A stretch of 14,406 nt of DNA from an uncultured Prevotella sp. GTDB taxonomy: Bacteria; Bacteroidota; Bacteroidia; Bacteroidales; Bacteroidaceae. Positions within the stretch are counted from its first letter, which is position 1; each line of letters begins with the position of its first letter. Below are positions 1 through 8,108 of the stretch, piece by piece. The translations under genes were made by a program, and so were the position numbers. The notes under the pieces were generated by a model that saw only the letters and a program-made list of their open reading frames with translations, was not told where the DNA came from and searched no databases. The stretch covers positions 1 to 14,406 of the forward strand of contig URJQ01000081.1 of NCBI GenBank assembly GCA_900548195.1. The letters are read 5' to 3'.

Positions 1-15
1 AAATGTTGCTCTTAA

Positions 16-1614
16 CCGCAGAAAACTACGGAAGTTATTATTTACACATTACTTACTCTATTAGTATCGGCACTCTTTGCCATAAATGTAAGCGCGACGG
101 ATTATAAGGGTCCGCTGAGCGTTTCACTAAATGGAAGTACAACACCTTCGGGCGAGACTACTGTGAGCTACACTGAAGGAACTGATGGTACTTGCGACCT
201 CTCGCTCAAGAATTTCTCTTTTGCAGGTATGCCTATCGGAACTATCAATCTTAAAGGCGTTGCGATGGATAAGAAGCCACTTACTTCCGTATTTGGCGAC
301 AAGAAGACTATCGTCATCGACAAGGGCGATGATGCTTCGGTAGAAACATGGTTCGGTCCGGGAATGGGTCCGATGCAGATATTCGTGAAGGGTATTGTGC
401 AGAATGACAAACTCAATGCCGTAATTCTTATTGACATGACGGCATCCAAGTTGGGAATCATCAAGGTACTCTTTGGCAAACATGCCGATGAAGTGGGACA
501 GATTGCAAACTCTGGTTTTGAGCGTTTCCATAATCAGAGTATAGGCAGTGCGAAAGGAGTGGAGCCTGACGGATGGCACTCTTTCTTGAGCTGTGATGGT
601 AGTTTGGCTGCATTTGCAGCAGGTTCACACACAGAGGTATCTAATGATGTACGCCCTGGTTCGACAAGCAAACAGTCTGTTAAAGTATTCTCTTCGTATA
701 TATCTATTGTAAAGAAATCGGCAAACGGAACAATCTCTACAGGACGTATCTCAGCAGGTTCTTACACTGAGAGTGATCCAGCCAACCACTCATATATCGA
801 CATGAGCAAAACCGACAAGGATGGTGCAGGCGATCCTTTCTATACAGCACTTGTGGCAAGACCTGACGCTATATCGGCATGGGTGAAATATGTTCCTGGC
901 AAAAGTGGCATCACAGCTTCGATGTCGGCAGTAATCACCGATGGTACATTCTATCAGGATCCAGAAGAAGACCCCAAAAAGAAATACAACAACGTATGCA
1001 GCAAGGCAAGCAACATGGCTATCGGCACTAATGGTGGCGAGTGGCAGAAGATCACATTGCCATTCGATTATGCCAATATGGATGCAAACGCTGATTTGAA
1101 GGCAAGAGCTATTCTGCTCACTATGTCCACTTGCTCTGTTGCTGGCGGTGGCAGCAAAGACAAGAAAAAGCCAGACTGCCTGTACATCGACGATGTGGAA
1201 CTGGTTTACAACTATTTGCCAACATCTATCTCATACGATGGCAAGGAACTGCAGGCATTTGATGCTTCAAAGAACGGATATTCCATTAGCGGAAGAGGTG
1301 ATTTTGACGTTTCTAAATTGACAAGTGTGGTAAATGCTAAGGATTATGCCACTTCCGTTTCTATCGGTGAAGAGGAGAATGGAGTGCTTCCAGTTTACTA
1401 CTCATTCATTTCTGGCGACTATCAGAACACGATGACCTATACCATCAACTATACCAATCTGGAGACTTCTGCAATCAATGGCGTGAATGCAAGCACAAAG
1501 AAGTCTGCCACTGGTATCTATGATTTGAGCGGTCGTCGCGTGAAGTACGACAACCAGCATGGCATATACATCGTTCGCACTGCTGATGGCAAGACATTCA
1601 AGATAAAGAAGTAA
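16..1614 (+). CDS. Secreted calycin-like / PCMD domain protein with C-terminal sorting tail, start codon not visible
   Basis: Predicted exported beta-rich protein of unknown substrate. The frame is open from base 16, just after an in-frame TAA at 13-15. It encodes a hydrophobic stretch (TLLTLLVSALFAINVSA) ending around base 96, which is a convincing signal peptide. The next part (about 100-480) has the calycin-like beta-barrel pattern (YKGPLSVSLNG, then LSLKNFSF and IGTINLKGV). From about 511 to 1215 it matches the PCMD putative carbohydrate-metabolism domain, opening with NSGFERF and closing with LYIDDVELVYN. The last 35 residues (GIYDLSGRRV, GIYIV, KIKK) resemble a type IX-style C-terminal sorting domain. 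No ATG, GTG or TTG lies in frame before GTG 163. That GTG would delete the signal peptide and first strands, so I extend the gene to 16. The reading PQKTT where MKKTT is expected suggests an edge error or a lost start. Domain calls are from remembered family patterns. Confidence 0.72.
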   Translation, partial: PQKTTEVIIYTLLTLLVSALFAINVSATDYKGPLSVSLNGSTTPSGETTVSYTEGTDGTCDLSLKNFSFAGMPIGTINLKGVAMDKKPLTSVFGDKKTIVIDKGDDASVETWFGPGMGPMQIFVKGIVQNDKLNAVILIDMTASKLGIIKVLFGKHADEVGQIANSGFERFHNQSIGSAKGVEPDGWHSFLSCDGSLAAFAAGSHTEVSNDVRPGSTSKQSVKVFSSYISIVKKSANGTISTGRISAGSYTESDPANHSYIDMSKTDKDGAGDPFYTALVARPDAISAWVKYVPGKSGITASMSAVITDGTFYQDPEEDPKKKYNNVCSKASNMAIGTNGGEWQKITLPFDYANMDANADLKARAILLTMSTCSVAGGGSKDKKKPDCLYIDDVELVYNYLPTSISYDGKELQAFDASKNGYSISGRGDFDVSKLTSVVNAKDYATSVSIGEEENGVLPVYYSFISGDYQNTMTYTINYTNLETSAINGVNASTKKSATGIYDLSGRRVKYDNQHGIYIVRTADGKTFKIKK

Positions 1615-1634
1615 GCCGCAAGAGTTTTATTCAC

Positions 1635-1668
1635 AAAAAGCCCGAACTTTCACGAGTTCGGGCTTTTT
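1635..1668. terminator. Bidirectional rho-independent terminator
   Basis: A 14-bp perfect stem (AAAAAGCCCGAACT / AGTTCGGGCTTTTT) with a 6-nt loop starts 20 bases after the stop of the calycin/PCMD gene. The A-run and T-run sit symmetrically, so it can end the plus-strand gene and also stop minus-strand transcription leaving the operon on the right. Confidence 0.9.
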
Positions 1669-1675
1669 TATTATT

Positions 1676-1867
1676 GGTTGTTGGTTATTGGTTGTTTTGT
1701 AGAACTCATTTGCGATTTGACTATCAACTAAACAACAATACAACAAAATTAAGGGTACTGTCTTCCAGACAGTTCTCCCCTCCTTGTTTATAATCCCGAG
1801 ACTTCGTCCCGGGTTACTCTCGCTGTGCTCGGTATTGGCTTCCAGCCAAAGCTACTAACCAACAACC
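1676..1867. repeat. Hairpin cluster bounded by an 11-bp inverted repeat (REP/MITE-like)
   Basis: The arms GGTTGTTGGTT (1676-1686) and AACCAACAACC (1857-1867) are perfect inverted repeats. Between them lie three hairpins. 1757-1773 is ACTGTCT, loop TCC, AGACAGT. 1795-1813 is CCCGAGAC, loop TTC, GTCCCGGG, with one A/C mismatch. 1835-1849 is TTGGCT, loop TCC, AGCCAA. The first and third share the core CTTCCAG and a preceding GGTA but have different, self-complementary arms. No transposase is nearby. A REP-type element is an inference. Confidence 0.5.
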
Positions 1868-1928
1868 TACGACCAAACACCGACAACCATCAACCTATCA
1901 TTATTTTTATTTATTGATATTTTATTCC

Positions 1929-1982
1929 TCAACAAGACAACTAAACAACAAAACAACTAAACAACAAGACAACAAAACAACA
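1929..1982. repeat. AAC-rich simple-sequence tract
   Basis: The sequence cycles through near-repeats of AACAAGACAACTAAACAAC and ACAAAACAAC for about 54 bases. It lies immediately downstream (on the minus strand) of the last operon gene. It is low complexity and probably has no coding role. Confidence 0.6.
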
Positions 1983-1985
1983 GTA

Positions 1986-3326
1986 TTAAACCTTGATATT
2001 TTTCTTCTTTTTCACAGCGACAGACTTGCTGGCTGGCAAATAAGGCTGGCACAACTCGCGGTCTTTATATATCTGACAGCTCTTTGGAGCACAATAGAGA
2101 TATGTCAGAGCAGACGTGCGGTCGGTCTCTACTGTGTCGGCTACCAGTCCGAGGATGGCGCCAAACTCACGCTGCACTTGCTTCTGCAGTTCGGCAGGAG
2201 TGACAGGTTGCTTGAAGTCATGTCCCACATTGATGCGGCAAGAGAGCACTTCTCCTGTGCGTGGATGGACGGTTTTCTCTGAAGAAACGCCTTTCTTTCC
2301 CATGTCATAGGACACCAGCATCGGTGCATATATAGGGACAGAGCCTTTCGCTATACGGCTTACCTGTATCCTCATCTTCACTTTTGCTTTAGCCAGAATG
2401 CCGTTCCAGGCAAGTATGCCATTCTGCAATGCTTTGACATAACGCTCAGGCACCAGACTGTCTATATACACCTTGCATGGATGCTGAGGATTGAGACGCA
2501 CCACCAAGGAGTCATCCACTGCCTTATAAGGATTCTGCGAGTAGTCGGTGAAATGGATGGTCTGCACCTTCATGTCTCTTGCAGCCATGCGGATAGGCAT
2601 TCCTTCACGTGGAAGGAGACGGAGATAGAGGCTGAGACGTAGCGGCTTGTTGCCATTTGGCAAGATGATAGCCATGCTATTAAAGGCATATTGGTCGCAT
2701 TCTGCCTCATGATAACGCAGCATTCGCAGCATCATTCCGCCGTCAAAAGGCTGTGGAGCCTTGGCAGCAGGGATGGCTTCAACGTCGAGGATGCTGCTCA
2801 TCTCTGGCGAAATGGTGCGTATGTCCTGATATTGAGGATAACTAATCCATTCTTTTTCACCCTTCATCACGTCTGTAATGTCGATGATAGGGTTGCCTTT
2901 CTCCGAAATAGCGACTGCAGGATACACCTCTCCTGCCACTGGTGCGTTGGACGATCTGAAGGCTTCCCAATAGTTGCAGTTGGGATCCATGATGCGCTCG
3001 GCATAGAAAGGCTGACGAAATTCCACGGTCTGCGAGTTGGCAATGGTAAGGCAGACGACGCCAAGCGACTTCACAGGACGGCCCGTCAATCCGAAGCCTT
3101 CGTCTATCTGTCCTCCTATCTCTATCTCCCTACCGTCATATTGTCGTGGAAACTCCATGTAGATGCGTCCCTCTTTCTGATAGACTGGGAACGTGCCGTC
3201 TGCCTTTTTCATGTCGGGAGTGGTGAAATCCTGGAATGAAACAGGCTTCGCTGGCTGTGTATCATTCTCTTCTGCCTGCAAGAACTGGAAGGAGAAGAGG
3301 ACGCAGAGGATTATTAGTAATTTCAT
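1986..3326 (-). CDS. Predicted catalytically dead homologue of the DUF5117/DUF4953 zinc metalloprotease
   Basis: A 446-residue exported protein with a type I signal peptide (MKLLIILCVLFSFQFLQA). It looks like a shortened relative of the protease encoded just upstream. Residues 43-75 (DGTFPVYQKEGRIYMEFP) align without gaps to protease residues 38-70, sharing G, F, Y, Y, P, R and E. Residues 284-310 (CKVYIDSLVPERYVKAL, then ILAWN) correspond to the protease's IIFYIDRNFPKMYRKSI and REW. At residues 386-396 the family HExxHxxGxxH motif reads REFGAILGLVA: the three zinc histidines are Arg386, Ala390 and Ala396, while Glu387 and Gly393 remain. No Met-turn is evident, and the roughly 180-residue C-terminal part of the family is missing; the tail ends in a lysine run. 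A non-catalytic binding, scaffolding or regulatory role is inferred. It is the last gene of the operon, 104 nt after the protease. The frame is intact, so it is not an obvious pseudogene. Confidence 0.8.
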   Translation of the reverse strand: MKLLIILCVLFSFQFLQAEENDTQPAKPVSFQDFTTPDMKKADGTFPVYQKEGRIYMEFPRQYDGREIEIGGQIDEGFGLTGRPVKSLGVVCLTIANSQTVEFRQPFYAERIMDPNCNYWEAFRSSNAPVAGEVYPAVAISEKGNPIIDITDVMKGEKEWISYPQYQDIRTISPEMSSILDVEAIPAAKAPQPFDGGMMLRMLRYHEAECDQYAFNSMAIILPNGNKPLRLSLYLRLLPREGMPIRMAARDMKVQTIHFTDYSQNPYKAVDDSLVVRLNPQHPCKVYIDSLVPERYVKALQNGILAWNGILAKAKVKMRIQVSRIAKGSVPIYAPMLVSYDMGKKGVSSEKTVHPRTGEVLSCRINVGHDFKQPVTPAELQKQVQREFGAILGLVADTVETDRTSALTYLYCAPKSCQIYKDRELCQPYLPASKSVAVKKKKNIKV

Positions 3327-3374
3327 TTTGATTGTTGTTTTCTGTTTTTTTATTATTGGGGGATTGCTTGGGAA

Positions 3375-3403
3375 CCAGCCGGTAACGCGGCTGGCACAGT
3401 GGC
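3375..3403. repeat. REP-like hairpin, copy 1
   Basis: A stem of CCAGCCG (3375-3381) and CGGCTGG (3388-3394) encloses the loop GTAACG and is followed by the tail CACAGTGGC. It lies in the 104-nt gap between the protease and the pseudoprotease. A second copy with the same geometry and tail is at 13781-13809. Within the operon it could also act as an intercistronic mRNA structure. Confidence 0.6.
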
Positions 3404-3430
3404 GATGCGCTGAGACTGGCTACTGGGTAA

Positions 3431-5602
3431 CTACATATCTTTGTAGGCTGCCTCTGCTTTTTCTTTCAGTTGCTTGACATCATTGAGCAGTTTCTCCAGG
3501 CTCTTGATGCTTGCCTCATCCTTTTCTGCATCTTTAGCCTTGCCTATGCGATGCAAAGCATTGTCGAAATGATCCATCTGCTGACCACGGATGCGCTTGA
3601 TCTCCTTGTTGCGGTCGAGATGAAGGGCAGAAGTCAGTTTGGCATCGAAAAGCCATACCGGCGGAGTGGCAACATAGTCTTGGATGAATTTCAGCACCTT
3701 CTGCGTATATTCCGGTGTATCAGAGACTTTACGCGCAGGATTACGTGGCTTTCCAGCCTCCATTCCTGCTGAGTAATCATCCTCATAATAATATCCTCCG
3801 AGATGTGCAAAGACGTGCCCAGTCCAGAGATTATAATGATCGGAGAGCGCACGAAATCTTCCTTTCATCACCTGTTCGTCGGTAAGCGACTTTGGAGTCC
3901 ATATATCAAGCGAAGTGAGATACTTGAGATTCTCTATGCCACAGGTGTTGACTGCGACATGATCATTGCCGAGGTCTTCCTGCTGTGAACGAATGTCTCG
4001 AGAATCATAGAAAGCCAACTCAGGTCGAGTCTTCTTCTGCTCCTCATACCATTTCCATCTTGCAGCCTCCTGTTCCTCTGGCGTATCACCTTCAAACACG
4101 CGGTAGCCCCATTCTATAGCCCAGCGATCATATTCGCCCAACTGTATTCTCCGATTGCGCAAATCCACCTTATCGCCAGGACGCAGCGCATAATTGAAGC
4201 GCACATAGTCCATTATCGAGGTGCCAAGTCCGTGCTTGTCGAGGTAATCATTATCGCGAAGTTGGTCTTTTGACGCCATGCTGCTTCCGCTATGATTATG
4301 CTCCAGTCCGAGGCTATGGCCTATCTCGTGGGTGATAACCATCTTGAGCAGTTCGCATTGCAGAGACTCTGGCAGCACCGTCTTGCGTGCTTCAGCATCA
4401 GAAGCGCCACACTGTGCGAAATACCAATTCTGCACCACGTCCATCACACTGCTGAAAACGCCGACATGACATCCCATTATCTCTCCGCTTCTGCCCTCAC
4501 AAGGCGTAGGACCATAGGCATTACTCATGCCAGATATCTTCCATGAGATATAGGCATAGTGATTATCATACATACAGAAGTCGGGGTCTTCCTTAGCTGT
4601 TGGCGCCAGCCTTGCATCTATAGCATTCTTGAATCCAGCCTGTTCAAAAGCCGGACGCCATTCTCTTACCGCCTCAATGATGCTCTTACGATACATCTTC
4701 GGGAAGTTGCGATCAATATAGAAGATGATAGGATTGACAGGTTCTACGAGTTCGCCACGGCGGTATCGCTCCCTATCCTCTGGTCTTATCTCCAATCTCC
4801 ATCGCTTTATGACAGGCAAACGAGTCAGAGTGCCGTCAGTGGCAAGCACGCTTTTGCTTATTTCAAAGTAAGACTTACCGTCTCCCCTCTTCACAGAAAT
4901 AGGATTCTTAGGCATAAGAGAGACGCAGACCCCGGTCTCCCAGTTGCCCTCATAGGATGGAGCAGACTTTCCCGGCATTGGGATTGCCATATTCTTATAC
5001 GTTCTGGAGATACGCATGAGCAAGCAGTCTTTCTTTCCTTTCACATCACTAATGCGGTCACGCTCTTTGAGGCGCATACTTATCTTCATATCATAATATG
5101 CAGGCTCCATGGAGAAGAGCGTGAAGTTTTTCAGCGTATTGCCAATCTCGATGAGCGTACGTCCCTCTCCAGAACTAACGACAGGGATGCGCTTGTATAT
5201 TCTCTGTTGCGGATTTAGCATTGCTATTCTGGCAAAATCGCTTGCAGGATCGGCAATGATACGCTTGTGCTGCGGATCGGTCATCCATACTTCATCACCC
5301 TGCTTATGCAGAGAGAAGTATATCGGACCAATCATATCGCCGGCATATCCATATTTTGTCTCACTGCCACGATTAGGAGATTCAGGCGCACTGAGTATGG
5401 TGGTAGTGACACTGTATTCACGGTCGAAAAGAGAATCAGGCATCGACCAGTACATCTTGTCGCCGGTCTCATAGGTATCAAACATACCTTTCGTCACCTT
5501 AGTGTCGGGAGGAAGCGTACCATCAGACATAATCTGCCCACTCGCCGTCAGCGAGCAGGCAGACCCGAATACGATAGACAATATTATATTTCTTGTAATC
5601 AT
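3431..5602 (-). CDS. Exported zinc-dependent metalloprotease (DUF5117/DUF5118/DUF4953 family)
   Basis: Predicted extracytoplasmic metzincin-like endopeptidase, 723 residues, with an N-terminal signal sequence (MITRNIILSIVFGSACSLTASG). Residues 36-70 fit the small DUF5118 region, and about 85-290 the DUF5117 region. Residues 291-300 (PIIFYIDRNF) begin the catalytic part. The zinc site is HEIGHSLGLEH at 425-435 (His425, Glu426, His429, His435), and SIMDY at 462-466 supplies the Met-turn with Met464. All key residues are present, so the enzyme should be active. Residues 480-723 form the family's mostly helical C-terminal part and finish in a charged, coiled-coil-like segment. I recall family members being somewhat longer, about 800 residues or more. 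It follows the PKD-like gene after a 77-nt gap holding a hairpin. The context suggests it degrades polypeptides for the SusC/SusD importer; the substrate is unknown. Confidence 0.93.
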   Translation of the reverse strand: MITRNIILSIVFGSACSLTASGQIMSDGTLPPDTKVTKGMFDTYETGDKMYWSMPDSLFDREYSVTTTILSAPESPNRGSETKYGYAGDMIGPIYFSLHKQGDEVWMTDPQHKRIIADPASDFARIAMLNPQQRIYKRIPVVSSGEGRTLIEIGNTLKNFTLFSMEPAYYDMKISMRLKERDRISDVKGKKDCLLMRISRTYKNMAIPMPGKSAPSYEGNWETGVCVSLMPKNPISVKRGDGKSYFEISKSVLATDGTLTRLPVIKRWRLEIRPEDRERYRRGELVEPVNPIIFYIDRNFPKMYRKSIIEAVREWRPAFEQAGFKNAIDARLAPTAKEDPDFCMYDNHYAYISWKISGMSNAYGPTPCEGRSGEIMGCHVGVFSSVMDVVQNWYFAQCGASDAEARKTVLPESLQCELLKMVITHEIGHSLGLEHNHSGSSMASKDQLRDNDYLDKHGLGTSIMDYVRFNYALRPGDKVDLRNRRIQLGEYDRWAIEWGYRVFEGDTPEEQEAARWKWYEEQKKTRPELAFYDSRDIRSQQEDLGNDHVAVNTCGIENLKYLTSLDIWTPKSLTDEQVMKGRFRALSDHYNLWTGHVFAHLGGYYYEDDYSAGMEAGKPRNPARKVSDTPEYTQKVLKFIQDYVATPPVWLFDAKLTSALHLDRNKEIKRIRGQQMDHFDNALHRIGKAKDAEKDEASIKSLEKLLNDVKQLKEKAEAAYKDM

Positions 5603-5627
5603 GGATGATTATCAGTCATTAAAATAC

Positions 5628-5675
5628 GCACTCCCACTTTCGCAAAGGCAAGTGCCAGAGCGGAAGTGGGAGAAT
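5628..5675 (-). promoter_or_regulatory. Intercistronic stem-loop between the PKD-like and protease genes
   Basis: CTCCCACTTTCGC (5631-5643) can pair with GCGGAAGTGGGAG (5660-5672), a 13-bp stem with one mismatch. The loop contains a further GGCA/TGCC pairing. On the minus strand no clear U-run follows, so it is more likely an mRNA stabiliser or partial attenuator than a full terminator. It could set different protein levels for the lipoproteins and the protease. Confidence 0.55.
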
Positions 5676-5679
5676 ATGA

Positions 5680-7338
5680 TTATTCGTAATTGTAAGAGAT
5701 GTCAACAATCTTACCGAATGTATTCTGTGGATCTGAGAAGATAAATGCAGCATTCTCAGCACGCTCTACGTCGCCAGCTACGGTCAGTTGCAATTCGCCA
5801 AGCAGACCTTTACCGTCGGATGTATTGACAGCAAAGCCGAGAATCATTCCGTTACCATTTTCATCATCCAGCATATCACGGAACTTCAAGCAAGCTATCT
5901 TAGCATTGCCGTCAGCCTCATAGGTATAGATAGACTCTATCTTCTGGCGCTCCATGTCGATACGATAGATGCTATTGCCAGAAGCCATGAATACGAAGTG
6001 TGCAGAATAAGCCTGTGAAGCCGCAAAGCGAGCAGTCTTCAGGTCAACGGTATTAGGAAGGGCTACGGTGTATTTACCAGCACAGAGAGGGTCATCGCCC
6101 TTGCTAAAGCGGAAGATAGTGAGCTCAGAAGCGCCTTCTGCAGCCATGATAGCGTAAGCATTATTGCCATTATCTCCACCACGCAGTATGTCACATACAT
6201 CGAGAGAAGCATCCACATGGCTTGGATCAAAGGCATAATTACCCTCTGCATCCTCAGACAAGTCGCGGAATACCAATGGCTTTGCGTCTGTCCAAGGGGC
6301 ACCTTTACGGTAATACTGTGACTTATAGTAAGAAGTCATAAAGTAATCAGTCATACCAGAGAATGCACTTCCAATGCGGAAACGATGAGTATCCTTATTG
6401 AAAGCCAGGACAGAAGTGCCAAATGAAGCAAAGCGTGTAGGGAGGAATATAGCCTGTTCTACTTCGCCATCAGCATTCTCCTGCAAATCATATACAGAAT
6501 AAGGCACGCACCATCCGTCATCGTATGCGAAATAAGCTTTCTTGTCTGTGACAAACATCTCGCCCTTCTTATCCATCTTATAGTAAGAGAGATTGACAGG
6601 GACATTGTTCTTGGCATTCTCAAACATTATCTTATTAGTGCCATACATCATCTGCAATGTGCTTGGAGAGTAAGTGGCAATATTCTTGTCTGTAGCAATG
6701 GTCAGGTTGGCAAAGTGAATTCCACCCATTGAGCTATATCCATAATTACCATTAGCGGCAATAGCGAGAGGCTTTCCTTCGAGAGAGAAAGACTCACCCG
6801 TCTCCGACTTGAACACATCTGAGTAAGCGAAGAATCCGTTAGCATCACCCTCTACAGCTCCGATTATGCCATGCTGGGCTTCATTTTCCTGCAGGATAAA
6901 CCATGCTGGATTCAATGGTTTTACCACAGCCACCTTGCCGAGCTGATACCACTTCTGACCAGTAACCTTATCAGAAATCACAAGCAGCATTCCGATACTC
7001 TCAGGATTGCCAGCTTCTACCTCGACATTACATACCTTACCAGTGGCATAATCATAATAGTCAGCAAGGCGAGTAGAGCCGAGCTTGGCATTCTCATCAT
7101 CCTTGAGTCGTTTCCACTCGAATGTGAGATTATCCTCATTCTGCGCCAAGGTCTGTGTCAGTTCGGGAGTCAACGTCACCATAACAGGCTCTTCCTTAGG
7201 CATACGAACCTTCACCTCAGGAATCTCCACTTTCAGTTCGTTGACTGCATGATAATCATAGTTGCCCTTGTCTTCATAGCAACTCTGGACGAGAGCCATA
7301 GTCATCAAGCCCAGGATATAGAAATATGTTTTCTTCAT
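5680..7338 (-). CDS. PKD-like family surface lipoprotein
   Basis: A 552-residue lipoprotein of the Bacteroidetes PKD-like family (Pfam PKD_2 type), usually found as an accessory of SusC/SusD pairs. The signal peptide MKKTYFYILGLMTMALVQS leads to Cys20, followed by YEDKGNYDYH, the family hallmark start. Residues about 30-130 look like an Ig/PKD-like beta domain (VEIPEVKVRMP, then LTFEWKRL). The remainder is beta-rich with many aromatics and no catalytic motif that I recognise. I choose the ATG at 7338 over the one at 7350. The later start puts the lipobox Cys at position 20, as in the SusD and DUF4843 proteins, and gives the standard MKK opening. It lies 17 nt after the DUF4843 stop. The likely role is substrate binding at the cell surface, by analogy with SusE/SusF-type proteins; the ligand is unknown. 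Confidence 0.85.
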   Translation of the reverse strand: MKKTYFYILGLMTMALVQSCYEDKGNYDYHAVNELKVEIPEVKVRMPKEEPVMVTLTPELTQTLAQNEDNLTFEWKRLKDDENAKLGSTRLADYYDYATGKVCNVEVEAGNPESIGMLLVISDKVTGQKWYQLGKVAVVKPLNPAWFILQENEAQHGIIGAVEGDANGFFAYSDVFKSETGESFSLEGKPLAIAANGNYGYSSMGGIHFANLTIATDKNIATYSPSTLQMMYGTNKIMFENAKNNVPVNLSYYKMDKKGEMFVTDKKAYFAYDDGWCVPYSVYDLQENADGEVEQAIFLPTRFASFGTSVLAFNKDTHRFRIGSAFSGMTDYFMTSYYKSQYYRKGAPWTDAKPLVFRDLSEDAEGNYAFDPSHVDASLDVCDILRGGDNGNNAYAIMAAEGASELTIFRFSKGDDPLCAGKYTVALPNTVDLKTARFAASQAYSAHFVFMASGNSIYRIDMERQKIESIYTYEADGNAKIACLKFRDMLDDENGNGMILGFAVNTSDGKGLLGELQLTVAGDVERAENAAFIFSDPQNTFGKIVDISYNYE

Positions 7339-7355
7339 GATTTGTTGCATTTTAA

Positions 7356-8090
7356 TTATTCCTCATCAGGGAAGATGTCATTACCTTTTTCATCAAGGAT
7401 AGGACCGTGCTCTGCCTTGTATTTGGTATATGCCTCATCAAGTTTTACGATTGCGGCATCAGCCTCTTCATCATCGTAAGCCCATCCATCTTCAGTAATA
7501 AAAGACTCGAGAGTTCTGCCCCATACATCCATGATGTAGCAATACTTGATAGGACTAAATTCGCCAAGGCCTTTCCAAGACCAGTCGCCCCATGTCTCAG
7601 GCTCAGTGATATTCCACACATAGTTTACTTCTACAGTGTGCTCTTCTATCAATCCCTTGGCAAACTGATGGTTAGGATTAGCAAGGTCAAACTCTAAATT
7701 GCATCCATACGCCTTTCTTCCAGCCTTGTATTCAGGACGCTTAACCTTGAAATATACATACTGACATACAGTGTCGATGGCAGTGAATGTATATTTGTCA
7801 TCGAGCTGAATGTCGAGCGTATTGGCATAATCCTTATTATCTGTCTTCTTGATACAGAAGTCACGAGGCGCAGTAAGCATATCGCCCTGGATTCTAACTC
7901 GCACGCTATCGAGACGATAAGGGTCTGTATTCCTCATCAGATAGTCGTTGGCATTCAGTTCACCATAGACTGTACGATAGTCGAAATTGATGCGAGGCTC
8001 CTGATCGTACAGTGCTATTTTTTCCTCCGAGCAGCTGGTGTAGCACAATGTCATCACCAGAGCCGAAATATAAAACAATATTTTCTTCAT
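7356..8090 (-). CDS. DUF4843 domain lipoprotein
   Basis: A 244-residue lipoprotein with signal peptide MKKILFYISALVMTLCYTS and lipidated Cys20. The mature part begins SEEKIALYDQEPRINFDY, and the body through about residue 235 is typical of DUF4843. This family sits directly after SusD in many Bacteroidetes loci that also contain a PKD-like lipoprotein. It has no enzymatic motif. The tail is acidic, ending in FPDEE. It starts 15 nt after the susD-like stop, and its ribosome binding site overlaps that stop (see 8101-8108), so translation may be coupled. The presumed role is a surface accessory to the transporter; the molecular function is unknown. Confidence 0.87.
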   Translation of the reverse strand: MKKILFYISALVMTLCYTSCSEEKIALYDQEPRINFDYRTVYGELNANDYLMRNTDPYRLDSVRVRIQGDMLTAPRDFCIKKTDNKDYANTLDIQLDDKYTFTAIDTVCQYVYFKVKRPEYKAGRKAYGCNLEFDLANPNHQFAKGLIEEHTVEVNYVWNITEPETWGDWSWKGLGEFSPIKYCYIMDVWGRTLESFITEDGWAYDDEEADAAIVKLDEAYTKYKAEHGPILDEKGNDIFPDEE

Positions 8091-8100
8091 AATTTATTTT

Positions 8101-8108
8101 CCTCCTTA
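8101..8108 (-). promoter_or_regulatory. Strong Shine-Dalgarno sequence overlapping the susD-like stop codon
   Basis: On the minus strand this reads TAAGGAGG: the TAA is the stop of the SusD gene and GGAGG completes a near-consensus ribosome site, 10 nt before the DUF4843 ATG at 8090. The other starts in this operon lack a recognisable SD, as is usual in Bacteroidetes. This site may therefore mark translational coupling or boosted expression. Confidence 0.65.

Larger units (their letters stand above)
1671..1985. other. Gene-free convergent spacer rich in short repeats
   Basis: This 315-bp stretch between two convergent genes shows no credible coding region. It holds GGTT-type repeats at the left, a run of three small hairpins (1757-1849), an AACC-rich part, and a simple AAC-rich tract just before the end of the operon. 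Confidence 0.7.

Noticed and set aside
1914..2282. Plus-strand open frame of 122 codons
   Set aside because: It begins in the AAC-rich tract (giving a Thr/Lys/Gln low-complexity start) and then runs antisense to the pseudoprotease gene.
3436..3443. Plus-strand TATCTTTG resembling a -7 promoter box
   Set aside because: It is the antisense of the last codons of the protease and has no TTTG at the -33 distance; nothing is encoded downstream on that strand.
2691..5608. Several plus-strand open frames of 60-220 codons (for example 2691-3239, 4559-5218, 5109-5474)
   Set aside because: They lie opposite the well-supported protease and pseudoprotease genes, have no recognisable domains, and have odd composition; they are antisense shadows.
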